From Ailurus styani (Eukaryota; Chordata; Mammalia; Carnivora; Ailuridae): 64,000 nucleotides of DNA. Below, one piece after another: positions 11,940 to 22,339 of this stretch; within the stretch, counting starts at the first letter, position 1; every line of letters starts with the position of its first letter. The notes under the pieces were generated by a model. That model did no database searches and had not been told where the DNA came from. It saw only the letters and a list, made by a program, of their open reading frames with translations. The stretch is taken from positions 2,075,804-2,139,803 of the forward strand of contig LNAC01000065.1 in assembly GCA_002007465.1 (NCBI GenBank). Reading direction: 5' to 3'. Made by a program: the position numbers and the translations under genes.

Positions 11940-12450
11940 GGGTAACTGTGGGAAATAGGGATAACGTTGCCGCCGCGCCCATCCACCTCTCCCAGCATCT
12001 GCAACTCGTCTTCCACTCGTAGGCGGAACTCAGGCTCCGGGGCTCGGGTCCTCTCCGCTAGGAGCCGCAGCTAAAACCCGGCAAGTGGATTCCGAGTTTG
12101 CTGGCTTGGGTGCCGGCCGGGCATGCGTAGTGGCGCGAGCGCGGCAGCTAGGCGGCCGCGGAGAGGTATCCTGCAGAGTGTAGCTGGAGGAGCTTGGGTC
12201 CCGAACGGGAGCTGCGGACTCGACGGCTGCGGCAGGTACGCGGCGAGGCGGTGGGGTTCGAGAGGACGGCTGGAACGGTAGGTAGAAAACAAAGGCTGAC
12301 TTTTTGGCTGGCGCTCAGCGGCTTGAGGGGAGTCTCTCGGAGTTCCCTCGCTCGAGAGGCGGCTCCCCGCCCCGGGCTGTGCAGTGCGGCGCGCGCAGAC
12401 CCCCGGGTGCGCACCTGCCTAGTCCCGGCCGCATAGAGTGCAGGCAGGTG
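11940..12450. promoter_or_regulatory. CpG-island promoter
   Basis: The only CpG-dense, GC-rich stretch in the window; CpGs are rare everywhere else. It has no TATA box. An NRF1-like core (gggcatgcgtag) lies at 12119-12130, next to a gtggcgcgagcgcggc stretch. Such islands mark constitutive promoters in mammals. I see no start codon with convincing coding sequence after it, so the gene it serves, and whether it fires one way or both, cannot be named from this window. Small ORFs inside it lie on both strands and look like GC-driven chance. Confidence 0.82.
12080..12235 (+). other. Probable non-coding first exon, plus strand
   Basis: Inside the CpG island a strong splice donor, gcggcag/gtacgcg, follows base 12235. 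The transcript start is not visible; 12080 is only a nominal edge. Alternative plus-strand donors are gag/gtatcc at 12165 and acg/gtaggt at 12279. A minus-strand donor (cag/gtgcgc) exists near 12411-12420, so direction is not settled. If the plus reading is right, everything to the right edge would be intron 1. Confidence 0.35.
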
Positions 12451-13235
12451 TTAGATCGTGTATTTATGCGACTTACACAGTAAGCCTGTGAACTGAATTA
12501 TTCCCTGTTTGAAGTTAGGAATTTTGTTAACTTTTCTATATCCCTTTGTCGCTTTTAATGCTGGCGAGGCTTTCTGATCCAGCCTGTTTCACTTGAATTC
12601 TGTGAGTGATTTTATTTGCCTTTGGTCTTTTGGTGCATAGGATCAATAGGGCTGGAGTGAAATCGCATCCGTGGTTTCTGGTTTTGGTGCCTTCCTGGAG
12701 CAGGGGGCCTCTGGATGCGTCATAAAAAACGTCAACTTTCAGCGAATTTCAGTGCCAAGCCCCTTACGCATTTGGCAGCATTTTAAAGTAGAAACTTTAT
12801 AAAATGTAAGATTCCCCACCCCCACCCCTTACTTTTCCACATTACTGTTATTTCACGCTTAATTTGGTGCTGTTAAAAGAAAGCGGTCTTTAGATGAGCA
12901 ACAAGAGTTCTCACTTTTCTGTCCTTTTTTACCCTGTCACATCTTACGGCTCATACCCAGATATTTTACCCTGGGGCTGTGGTATTGGATACACTTGTAG
13001 AAGGCTGCGGCTGTGCTGCACAAATTTCTTGGATAACTTGTGAGTTATAAAATTTTAGGTTAGGGGGCACACACTGAACGTTATTTAGGTAAAGTGTTAA
13101 GTTTATGATGTGGGAGGCATATACATAGAATTAATGAGTTTAGGAAAAAAATTTTTAGTTCAGGAAGAGAAACTTATATGGAAAGGGAATACAGAAACCT
13201 GCCTTTCCTCCACCCTCTCCTCTTCTCATGATGAA
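12451..13235. other. Flank of the CpG island, unassigned
   Basis: Moderate GC and largely repeat-free, which is typical of the first kilobase next to a promoter. No exon is seen. Confidence 0.5.
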
Positions 13236-13269
13236 TGTTTTAATGGCAGAAATAATATACAGTTGGTTT

Positions 13270-13430
13270 AGTTTTGGACTGTTAGAGACCTTTGAGGTCA
13301 GCCAGTTCAGCTGCTTCAGTTTACAAATGAGAAAACCGAGACCAATGAGGTTAAATGACTTGCTGTGGCTGCTGGAGCCCCTCCTTGGCAAAGCTGGGCC
13401 TAGGGCCCAGGTTTTCTGATTTTAGGGCTC
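13270..13430 (-). mobile_element. MIR-like fragment
   Basis: The order tttacaaatgagaaaaccga, aatgacttgctgtgg, gggcctagggcccaggtttt matches a reversed MIR core and head. Confidence 0.6.
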
Positions 13431-13559
13431 TTTTTTACCATCCCCCCAATAATACTCTTTTTACAGTTTGGGTAGATTTTTAAACTTTTTTTTCCTACCT
13501 TGTCTGTTTTAATCAGAAAATTAGTCATTCCTATTACAAAGCTTAATTGTACCCTATAA

Positions 13560-13995
13560 ACACCTTTCAAAAAGTGCTCTCTCACTCCAGCCCCACCTAC
13601 AAATTTGCTGATTTTTTTGAAACCACCCTCCTTTCTTGCCTCAGTCACATTGGCCTTTGGCTCAGAATGCACTTTTGCCTCCTTCCCTGAAGTCCTGCCC
13701 ACACAGCAAGGTGTAACTCAGGTGTGATATCTTCTTGAAGCCTTCCTTGATTACTGCAGCCAGAAAGTAGCTCTCCCTTTTCTTTTTTTCTTTTTTTTTA
13801 GCTCTCCCTTTTCTAAACCCTATATCATGTATTACTGTTGTCTGTGCTGCTAGTATCCCCGTCATCTTTAGTATCCCTGCTTATTGTATTTTAGCACGTC
13901 TCAACTTCCTGATCAGTTTGTAAGCTCTTAGAACTTAAAGCCTATGACTTAGACATCCCATCCAGCACTAAGCACTAAGTATGTTCTCAGCCACT
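13560..13995 (+). mobile_element. L2 3' fragment
   Basis: Contains the L2 signature gaagccttccttgattact, later gtttgtaagctcttagaact and a ctaagcactaagtatgttct end. A T-rich block with a duplicated agctctcccttttct (13769 and 13800) interrupts it, probably a small retroposon tail with a TSD. Confidence 0.6.
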
Positions 13996-14040
13996 GTTCG
14001 TGGGAGGTGAAGTATGGAGCATTTTGTAAAAAGGGATTTT

Positions 14041-14236
14041 TAAAAAAGATTTTATTTATTTATTTTGAGATAGACAGCGGGGTGAGGGGCCGAGGCGGAA
14101 GGTGAGGGAGACTATCTGAAGCCGACTCGCCCTGAGCACGGAGCCCGATGCAGGGCTGGATCCCATGACCCTGAGATCATGACCTGAGCCAAAACCAAGA
14201 ACCAGACGCTTATTTGACTGAGCCACCCAGGCGCCC
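14041..14236 (-). mobile_element. Can-SINE
   Basis: Tail aaaaaagattttatttatt, head gagccacccaggcgcccc. The body carries CpGs, so it is moderately young. Confidence 0.92.
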
Positions 14237-14544
14237 CTTGCACAGGAATTTGATGTGGATATTGTGCTTAGAGGTATAGCAAGACAGTGGCCAAGTCAAA
14301 CCAACCTAATGGGGTGATTCTCATATTTTGATGAGAGCTCTTGGATCAGTTTGGGGAGTGCTGGTGAAGGGGTAAAATCATAATGGGAGAGTTGCCCAGG
14401 CCTGCATTTAAGCATGTGACCCTTAAGCGCTTAGTGGAAAGCACAGATTTAAGAAATGATGTAAAGGAAAAGGAAAAAGCTTTTGGTAAAAGATTAGGTG
14501 AAGAGAAGAAAAGACATTTTGAAAATCAGTTTCAGGCTTGGTGT

Positions 14545-14762
14545 GTTGGTAATGGGCTTATAATGTTGTTTTTACCTTATAAAAATGTCACTGATTGTGA
14601 CATCTTTTTCTGTACCTTNCACAGTTATTTTTTTTTTTAAAGATTTTATTTATTTATTTGACATAGAGAGAGAGATTACAAGTAGGCANGTTGGTAATGG
14701 GCTTATAATGTTGTTTTTACCTTATAAAAATGTCACTGATTGTGACATCTTTTTCTGTACCT
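14545..14762. repeat. Duplicated flank with two single-N joins around a SINE stub
   Basis: Bases 14545-14617 recur at 14690-14760. Between them lie n (14619), a 69-bp piece with a SINE tail and the start of its body (cacagtta, poly-T, aaagatttt to agtaggca), and n (14689). The same SINE is complete just downstream (14781-14973), so this is an alternative, broken-off assembly of that site. Confidence 0.8.
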
Positions 14763-14780
14763 CACAGTTATTAAACTTTG

Positions 14781-14973
14781 TTAAAGATTTTATTTATTTA
14801 TTTGACACCGAGAGAGAGATCACAAGCAGGCAGAGAGGCAGGCAGAGAGAGAGAGGAAGAAGCAGGCTCCCTGCTGAGCAGAGAACCCTATGCAGGACTC
14901 AATCCCAGGACCCTGAGATCATGACCTGAGCTGAAGGCAGAGGCTTTAACCCACTGAGCCACCCAGGTGCCCT
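14781..14973 (-). mobile_element. Can-SINE (young type)
   Basis: Complete copy from ttaaagattttatttattta to gagccacccaggtgccc. Flanks share tctcac(g)gttatt / cctcacagttatt, a likely TSD. Confidence 0.93.
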
Positions 14974-14974
14974 G

Positions 14975-15754
14975 TTTCTCACGGTTATTGATACTCTAGA
15001 TGATAAGCTTTTGGGGGGATGATCTTTAACCCCTCACAATGCTAGGCTCATAGTTTTGCCATATTAGATGCTCAATAGCTGTTACGTGAATAAATAAGTG
15101 TATTTTGGCATGGGGAAGTTGGGCATTTAGGATCTTAGAGCTATCAGATAGTACCTTATCCAGACCATCCCCTCATTATAAGAGAAACTGAGTCATGCTT
15201 AACTAAGCTAGTTAATATGAACAGAGGCTCTGGCTACACCATCTCCTCACTACTAGCGCATTTCATTATTTCTAACTTTTTGAGGCTGTTGACCTCGAGA
15301 TTAATTTGAGTTGGCAACAGGGCACTCCAGTTCGAGATGTTCTGTGAATCAGAAACCCTCAGAGGCCAATCTAAAGGGGGGAACGTGGTGGCCAATGGGA
15401 GGATGTCTGTGGTATTGGAAGAGACAAGACCCAAGGGATGACTGGTCATTTCCAGGTTGAGTACAGAGTGAGGATGGGTGAGGCTACAGTCCTGGGAATC
15501 TGCGCACGATAGAGTTGAGGAGTCTGGAAAGGATGTGGTAGCCTCGCTTCTCTGGGGGCAGAAGATGTAAACAGGAGGGCCCAAAGTCTTTGGAGTGTGA
15601 GTGTGTTTGGGAGATATATTTTACACTACTGGGAGGTGGAGAGCGAGGGTTGTGGGGGTAAGGTTGAGAGAGAATTGTGATCAGCCTTTCTACTTGGAAA
15701 AATAAGACAGAGGCAGTGCTTCTGAACCCAAAATAAGTTCAAGAGGTGGTTTGA
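14975..15754. other. Unassigned stretch; L2 scrap and a 116-codon minus ORF
   Basis: 15045-15100 looks like an L2 end (gatgctcaatagctgtta). A minus-strand ORF at 15234-15584 is open for 116 codons in less AT-rich sequence than its surroundings. I recognise no domain, signal peptide or splice frame, so it is not called as a gene. Confidence 0.4.
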
Positions 15755-15921
15755 GGGGCGCCTGGGTGGCTCAGTGGGTTAAAGCCTCTGCCTTAGGTCA
15801 TGATCTCAGGGTCCTGGGATCGAGCCCCGCATTGGGCTCGATGAGCAGGGAGCCTGCTTCCCCCTCTCCCTCTGCCTACTTGTAATCTCTCTCTCTCAAA
15901 TAAATAAATAAAATCTTAAAA
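15755..15921 (+). mobile_element. Can-SINE (young type)
   Basis: Head ggggcgcctgggtggctcag; A-rich tail aaataaataaataaaatctt. Perfect 14-bp TSD aagaggtggtttga at 15741-15754 and 15922-15935. Confidence 0.96.
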
Positions 15922-15935
15922 AAGAGGTGGTTTGA

Positions 15936-16395
15936 AATATTTGTTTACTTGAAACAGATGTTGCAAATAGCCATTTTGCAAATCAAAACACAGCCTTTCA
16001 TTGAGCTGTGCACAGCATTGAGGGAGCTGTTGACATTGCATCTTTTACACCAACATTCACAGTGTAGTCGACCACCAGCTTCAACTGGCAGTGATGCTTA
16101 TTCTCGTAAAGGAGTCCAGGAGAGAGAGTGGTTGAGAGGAGAGACAGAGCTTGAGAGATGGTTTGCTGGAGGGAGGGGAAGGTTTGGCCAGGTATAGAGG
16201 GATTACTTTTTTTTTTTATCATGATGGTAGCAAAATTGGTTGGACAGTCAAATGCAAAATCAGGTCGTATGTCTCATCCATTTAAAAAAAAATGCCCAAA
16301 GACTACATTCTAGAATTATATATCCTAGCAGTATTATAAAATGATTGTATTCTGAATCTTTCTTAAAATAATAATGGTAATATTGGTCACTAGTA
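15936..16395. other. No recognisable feature
   Basis: Non-coding. An 82-aa ORF starting inside it has no domain. Confidence 0.5.
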
Positions 16396-16545
16396 GTATA
16401 GGATGTTTTCCATAGACCAGACACTGTTTGAAACATTTTATAAGTGATATGTCATTGAGTCTTTACTCCTGTTTTACAGATGAGAAAACTGAGACTTAGA
16501 TAGTTACGTTTCCGAGGTCATACAAGTGACAAATGTTGAGATGAG

Positions 16546-16634
16546 TTTTTTTTTTTTTTTTAAAGATTTTATTTATTTATTTGACACAGAGAGAGAGATT
16601 ACAAGTAGGCAGAGAAGCAGGCAGAGAGAGAGGA
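16546..16634 (-). mobile_element. Partial young SINE ending at an assembly join
   Basis: Long poly-T, aaagattttatttatttatt and agagagattacaagtaggca, then n at 16635 inside the body. The sequence after the n is the same flank without a SINE. Confidence 0.85.
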
Positions 16635-16811
16635 NATGTCATTGAGTCTTTACTCCTGTTTTACAGATGAGAAAACTGAGACTTAGATAGTTACGTTTCC
16701 GAGGTCATACAAGTGACAAATGTTGAGATGAGTTTTGATCCCAGGCCTGCCTGTCTTCAGGCATGGAGAGCTCAAATAACTTAATTAAATATCTTAACAA
16801 AATGCAAAGCT

Positions 16812-16862
16812 NNNNNNNNNNNNNNNNNNNNNNNNNNNNNNNNNNNNNNNNNNNNNNNNNNN
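16812..16862. other. Assembly gap (51 N)
   Basis: Run of 51 n. The 89 bp before it (16723-16811) recur at 16863-16951 with one substitution (ggcctgcc versus gacctgcc), so the true gap is negative (overlapping ends). Confidence 0.98.
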
Positions 16863-16959
16863 TTGAGATGAGTTTTGATCCCAGACCTGCCTGTCTTCAG
16901 GCATGGAGAGCTCAAATAACTTAATTAAATATCTTAACAAAATGCAAAGCTTTATCTGT

Positions 16960-17480
16960 GGTAACTCTAATAGATGCTTAGAATGGCCACAGATTTTTAG
17001 CTGGTGAAACTCTCATATTCTATGAGCCAGACTTTAATCTGAGAAACAAAACGACAGTGGTGAATCTTTCCAGTTTTTGTTTTTATTTAAAAATTATTCC
17101 ACTTAGTCGTCTTCTCCTTTTTTACCCTCAAAGCATCCCTGGAGGCAATCAGCAACTCCTTCTCTGGATACACCATAAAGCTATTCTCTTCTGCTCCTAT
17201 CCTCTTTCAGGAGGTAGAGCAGGGGTAATGGAGGTGAGTTGGTGTAGTGATCCAGGAGATGCCTCTTAGTTGGGGGTGTGTGAAATGCACTTTGTGTATG
17301 AGTTTAAGGTCTCTCAGGTTATCATGTTTGTAAGGATTTTTTTTTTCCCCTGGAGTGGCAGGATCTACTGCTGGAAGCTCTTGGAATATCTGGGTCTTGA
17401 CCCTTATCCTGATCTCAGGTGTTTGAAGCGAGGTCAAAACCCCAGGGAGAATCCAGACCTGAACTCATTCTTCTGGGATC
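16960..17480. other. No recognisable feature
   Basis: Non-coding sequence with scattered small ORFs; no known domain. Confidence 0.45.
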
Positions 17481-17499
17481 CTCAAGATCAGTGAGTTCT

Positions 17500-17692
17500 T
17501 TTTTTTTTTTTAAAGATTTTATTTATTTATTTGACATAGAGGAGAGATCACAAGTAGTCAGAGAGGCAGAGAGAGAGAGAAGCAGGCTCCCTGCTGAGCA
17601 GAGAGCCCGATGTGGGCTTCGATCCCAGGACCCTGAGATCATGACCTGAGCTGAAGGCAGAGGCTTTAACCCACTGAGCCACCCAGGTGCCC
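17500..17692 (-). mobile_element. Can-SINE (young type)
   Basis: Perfect 16-bp TSD aagatcagtgagttct at 17484-17499 and 17693-17708. Complete from poly-T tail to tgccc head. Confidence 0.97.
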
Positions 17693-17709
17693 AAGATCAG
17701 TGAGTTCTG

Positions 17710-18446
17710 AAGTCAGCGTGGACTTATTGCAGTTGGAGGTGGGTTTAGAGACCTCAGGGAAGGCCCCAGGTCAGAGACCAATAATTTAGAGTCAGGACTG
17801 GCAGTCCCTAGATTTGATCAGCGAGTTGCCCTTGAGAAAGTGCCTCCCCTCTACCTCCTTGAAGAACCTAATTATGCCCTCACGGGCGTCTGGAAATGGA
17901 ATCCAGCTGAGAGCGTTCTTCTCGTCCCTGTGCTGAGCCCTGTTTCCATTTCTTGCTTCTGCTCCACCTTTTCCTGGTTCTGTGCTTTCCAGGGCATGTG
18001 CACTGGATATGAAAGGAAAGGCCAGTAGCTTCTGGCCTCCACCCATTTCAATTCTTCTCAACATCCAAAAACTCTTCTTTGCCACCCAGCTCTTTCCCTG
18101 AACAAAGATCTAAATCCATGTTTTCTTCTGGGTAATGATGAAAATCAGGGGCCAAAAGAAAGAGGCCTTTGTACTGCAGGCAGGTTTATAGATTATGAAA
18201 TGGCTGTACAAGTTTGATTGCTGGAAATTTTTCTGACATAAAAGATCATGAGACGTGAGGCTGTGTCAGCTTCGATCATCTTCTTTTCCATGTTTCTGTG
18301 TCTCAAAGTACTTACTGGCTGTTTTTGGAGAGAAGTGTGTAGCATGTCTTCTGTAAAAGCAATTTGCCATTTAGTAGCACTGTGGGCACAGAAAGGGCAT
18401 GTGTTAGAGTGATGGTTAGAGAGTTTCTTGTTTCAAACACTTGTTT
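17710..18446. other. No recognisable feature
   Basis: Relatively GC-balanced, repeat-poor sequence with overlapping ORFs on opposite strands (17792-18085 minus, 17840-18028 plus). Neither resembles a known protein. Confidence 0.45.
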
Positions 18447-18458
18447 TATCAGAAAGTT

Positions 18459-18642
18459 TTTTTTAAAGATTTTACTTATTAGAAAGAGAGCGTGCCCATA
18501 CACAAGTGGGGGGGGGAGGGGCAAGCAGACTCTGTGCGAGCATGGAGCCCAATGTGGGGCTCGATCTCAGGACTCTGAGATCATGACCTGAGCAGAAACC
18601 AAGAGTCAGACACTTAACCAACTGAGCCACCCAGGTGCCCCT
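18459..18642 (-). mobile_element. Can-SINE (older)
   Basis: The body contains a G-rich run; head gagccacccaggtgcccc. TSD ttatcagaaag / ttatcagagag. Confidence 0.88.
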
Positions 18643-19938
18643 TATCAGAGAGTATTTTATTTTTTACGAGAGTTACAGGTTATTTGCACAAAAAATCCAG
18701 TGTGAGGGACTTTAGACTTTATAAGAAACTTCTAAGCAATTCAGAGCTATAAAGCTACAGGAATATTTGGATGATAACTCACTGCACATAGACATGGCTC
18801 CTTAAAAAAATCCAAGCCAACCACAGAGGAGACATGAGAAACTGCCTTTTCTGATAGTGGGGTGGATGGATGTCTTTGTAAGGTGAAAGGTTTGTAGGGG
18901 ACCTTCTTCATGATAAAAAGCAAAAGGTTTTGGGGGGAATGGTTAGCATTTACCTTATTTATTTTATTACTGAGATACTCAAATTGTTTAAAGATCTAGG
19001 ACATAACGCATTTTTTTTTTAACTTAAATGATGAAATCCCCTTCAGTTTGTTGGAGAACCAAGAAACAAGATTGTAGCAGCACTGTCAAAATAGAACTTG
19101 GACTGAATTTGGGATTGAAACATTGGTAAATGTGTGGAAGAGGATCAGTCATGGTAATTAAGCCTTCGACCAAGGTCTACTTGTCTAAACCTTCTTCCTT
19201 ACAATGAAATCCCATGTGAGGGCCTCTGCATTCTGTGAATAAAAGAGTAAACCTACCCCATAGATCACAATTGTAAAATCCAAAGTGAGGCATGACAATC
19301 TGTGACCTAAAACTCATGTTGATCAAACAGTTTGAATGCCTTAGATGGAAAGTACCGGATGCATTCATACATTGTTTCCACAGCTGGTGCTCAGAACCTA
19401 GATTAAATTGTTGAAATAAAAGAAAAGCAGGTTCAGAACCGACTCACTTACAGTGAATGATCAAAGGCAAAAGTAGACTTTTTGTTTCATTTCACTTTGT
19501 CATCTTAAATGCCATCCTTTGTAGCTACATTGGTTTCTTTTTTTCTTTTTTTTTGTCCTTGATGATATATACTCAAAGTATACTGTTTATAGATAAAAAT
19601 CAATGCAAAGTAGAATTTTGAGGTTTGATAAATGAGTGCTTAGGTTTTAATTGCTATTCATAAATAATTTTGTGGGAATACAGTACCAAGTTAGTACATA
19701 ATTGAACTTTTAACTCGGTATCAAGTTAGTATTTATAACCTTTGGGAACAAACCCAAATTTCTCAGACTCCTCAATTCTTTCATCTAAGAGCTCTTTCAG
19801 CATTTTGTCCTGATGAAGTCTCCCTTTTCCTTCCTCTCTCCTCAGCTTTAGGTTCACTAGAACACTCTTTTGGTCCAGATGGTGTTTTCAAGAGTAGCCT
19901 AATTCTGGCATAGTTTAAGTGTTATCAGGTCATTGTTA
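18643..19938. other. Long repeat-poor AT-rich stretch
   Basis: I recognise no transposon, ORF or RNA gene over about 1.3 kb. It is one of the longer repeat-free runs in the window. Confidence 0.45.
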
Positions 19939-19970
19939 ACGGCTGGCACTAGGTTCACGGTGCCAGCCGT
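19939..19970. other. Perfect 11-bp GC-rich stem-loop
   Basis: acggctggcac (19939-19949) and gtgccagccgt (19960-19970) are exact reverse complements around a 10-nt loop. It stands out in AT-rich surroundings. Confidence 0.85.
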
Positions 19971-20394
19971 GAAACACAGCTCACATCAATTCAGTGATTT
20001 TTTTAGCGAAGTTGTCATGCAAGTGAATTAATTTTGGAAAAACAACAATAATAGCAATTTGCTTTATGCCTTTTCTTATCCTCATACAGCCTAAGTTAAA
20101 CTCAAGATCACCGTCAAAGGAAAAAGGTAACTTGAGAATCTCTGAGTAGTGATCAATCAACATGAGCTGGGTAATTTAAAATTTAGATAACTGAAATCGG
20201 TTGGTCTATGATCAGGGGCATGGATGGGAAGTCATTGTCTGACCCCATGAGATGGAAGTCCTCTGCACATGCATGTTTAATGATCAAACAAGACAGTGAA
20301 TGTGAAAGCAATTAGTAAACTATAAGGTAAGGAGTAAGGTATTTATTGATAGTTATGATCGTTTTCTGACCTTTCTGCCTTTCACTGATAAGTA

Positions 20395-20490
20395 GCCAAG
20401 ACTTTGAGAATGACTTGCCTGCTTGAGGTTACCTAGTTGGAAGGGACAGGGATGGAACTCACATCTATATCTTCTAATTTCAGCCTTTGA
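20395..20490 (-). mobile_element. MIR fragment
   Basis: gacttgcctgcttgaggtta, then cctagttggaagggacagg and gatggaactcaca match a reversed MIR core. Confidence 0.55.
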
Positions 20491-21096
20491 CAAAATGTCA
20501 GGGCTCAGCATTGGGACCATTGTCGTAGCCAAGACAGATAAAGGATTCCTGTCCTCTTGGAGCTTCAGTCTGGCTCCAAATCCAGTGCTCATTCAATCAA
20601 TCCATATTCTTTGACAGATCAGAGGGAATAATTTCAAATTTATATTTGGTTTTTATAAGATTCTAAGTATGTTTGTAGCTAAGTCTTGACTATGGAGCTC
20701 TTTAGGGGATTTCTCCGTTGTCAGCGGTGCCTTCAACAATGGTCCCCTAAACTTCAGATCCTGCTTAATAAGATACTTATTAATCTCCATTAGGGTGAGA
20801 GGGGTTGGATGCTTCTCAGCGGTGTTTTCATTGTCAATCAGAGGCTTGTTGCAGGAGAAGAGTTTTCTTTCCTCTGCAAAAATCAAAGGACTGCAGCTGG
20901 ATAAAGGGAGGTGAGTTGGGGGGCAGGGCTGTGAGTGAGAAATGTCTCTACATTCATGCATTCTTAGTCAGATAGAGCAGACAGACACATGGACAGCCTG
21001 GGACAAGAGTAAGCACCAGGAGAAAGGGCAGAATGAAGCTTTGGGGGAGCCCAAGTTGAGAGTGGTTAATCTGTTCAATCGGTTGAGGAAGGGGTC
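20491..21096. other. No recognisable feature
   Basis: Non-coding. The 102-aa minus ORF at 20653-20961 has no domain. Confidence 0.45.
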
Positions 21097-21114
21097 AAGA
21101 CTCTTGAGCTGAGT

Positions 21115-21310
21115 TGGGCACCTGGGTGGCTCAGTCGTTAAGCGTCTGCCTTCCACTCAGGTCATGATCCCAGGGTCCCAGGATTGAGTCCCATGTCAGG
21201 GTCTCTGCTCCTTGTGAAGCCTTCTTCTCCCTCACCCCCTGCTTGTATTCCCTCTCTCGCTATCTCCCTCTATGTCAAACAAACAAATAAATAAAATCTT
21301 TAAAAAAATA
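21115..21310 (+). mobile_element. Can-SINE
   Basis: Head ggcacctgggtggctcagtc, tail caaacaaacaaataaataaa. TSD aagactcttgagctgag / aagacttttgagatgag. Confidence 0.92.
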
Positions 21311-21440
21311 AAGACTTTTGAGATGAGCCTTGAAAACACAAGTTCAATCTACAGAGAATAAGTGGAGGAAAAAGCATTCCTTGGAGAAGGGACAGTAGGA
21401 GAAAAAGCATGGAGACAAGAAAGAGCTGGCCTATTCAGGA
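21311..21440 (-). mobile_element. L2 fragment
   Basis: Reads like the reversed L2 3' region: gagatgagccttgaaa, then aaaagcattccttgg and agcatggagacaag. Confidence 0.5.
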
Positions 21441-21454
21441 ATGTGCAGGTACTT

Positions 21455-21830
21455 GAATGTGTTCTAAAACATGAGCATGCATAAGAATCACCTGGAGAGC
21501 TTAGTGAAAAACAGATTTCTAGATCCCAACTCCAGAGTTTCTCCTTCTTTAAGTCTGGGATGGGGCTGGAGAGTTTTTTTTTTCCCTTTTTAAAAAAATT
21601 TATTTATTTGTCAGAGAGTACAAGCCCAGGGAGCAGGCAGAGTAAGAAGCAGGCTTCTTGCTGAGCAAGGAATCCGATGCAGGACTCGATCCCAGGACCG
21701 CGGGATCATGACCTGAGCCGAAGGCAAATGCTTAACTGACTGAGCCACCCAGGTGTCCCTGGAGAGTTTCATTTTAGCAAATTCCAGGTGAGGCTGCTGG
21801 TCTGGGAACAACACTTTGAGAAATAGTGGG
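21455..21830 (+). mobile_element. MER5-type MITE, split by a SINE
   Basis: Left part 21461-21577 (gcataagaatcacctggaga, agatcccaactccagagttt); right part 21758-21830 (attccaggtgaggctgctgg, cactttgagaaatag). The SINE at 21578-21757 interrupts it. Confidence 0.72.
21578..21757 (-). mobile_element. Can-SINE inserted in MER5
   Basis: TSD ctggagagttt on both sides; head gagccacccaggtgtcc. Confidence 0.93.
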
Positions 21831-21930
21831 CAAGAATAAAGGCCATCTGTGATAGATGAACTAGGAAGAAAAGGTTTTCTTTTGAAACTGTACTACCTTT
21901 ACAAAATTGATGTTTCAGGTTTTGTTGTTG

Positions 21931-22040
21931 TTGTTTTTAAGCTTATTTTCTAAGTAATCTCTACCCCCAGCGTAGGGCTTGAACTCATGACCCCTAGGTC
22001 AAGATTCACCCGCTCTACTGACTAAGCCAGCCAGGCACCC
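21931..22040 (-). mobile_element. Old Can-SINE variant
   Basis: Short tRNA-derived type with cttgaactcatgacccctag and actaagccagccaggcaccc; lacks the CT-rich body of younger copies. Confidence 0.75.
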
Positions 22041-22339
22041 CAGTCTTTTGTTTTTTAATTAGTTTCCTTTACCAGGTGGTTGCTGCCTTGAGCCCCTTGG
22101 TGTTCCCTGGAAGTTCCTTATCAGATCTATACCCCAACTTCCTTGTTCTCCCCCAAAATTAGTCCTTTTCTTCTATTAAATACTTTTAAATAAATAACTG
22201 CCATTTAGTCAGTATGGCTATTCCACCCATGGAAAGCTGAACAGCCAACATCAGCTAGATAGGAGTTGACCCCAAACCAAGTATGAATGACTAGTATATT
22301 CACAGGGTACATATTTGGATTTTATTTTTCTTAATCTGG

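Larger units (their letters stand above)
16396..16951 (-). mobile_element. MIR present in serial assembly copies
   Basis: A reversed MIR (cctgttttacagatgagaaaac then gaggtcatacaagtgac) occupies 16396-16545. It is repeated at 16636-16745 after the n, and its right part again after the 51-N gap. Only one genomic copy is likely. Confidence 0.75.

Noticed and set aside
12148..12436. ORFs of 80-88 codons in the CpG island
   Set aside because: They lie on both strands over the same bases, are arginine- and alanine-rich as expected from GC-rich DNA, and have no domain.
14383..14929. Lysine-rich plus ORFs of 85 and 114 codons
   Set aside because: They cross single-N joins and run into SINE sequence; the apparent length is an assembly product.
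15755..15830. tRNA gene from the A/B-box-like SINE head (and similar heads elsewhere)
   Set aside because: The tRNA-like text is part of Can-SINE copies with A-rich tails and TSDs, and does not fold as a full cloverleaf.
16396..16951. True triplication of a MIR-containing segment
   Set aside because: Copies are separated by n runs and differ by SINE presence and one SNP; haplotype or contig-end joining explains this better.
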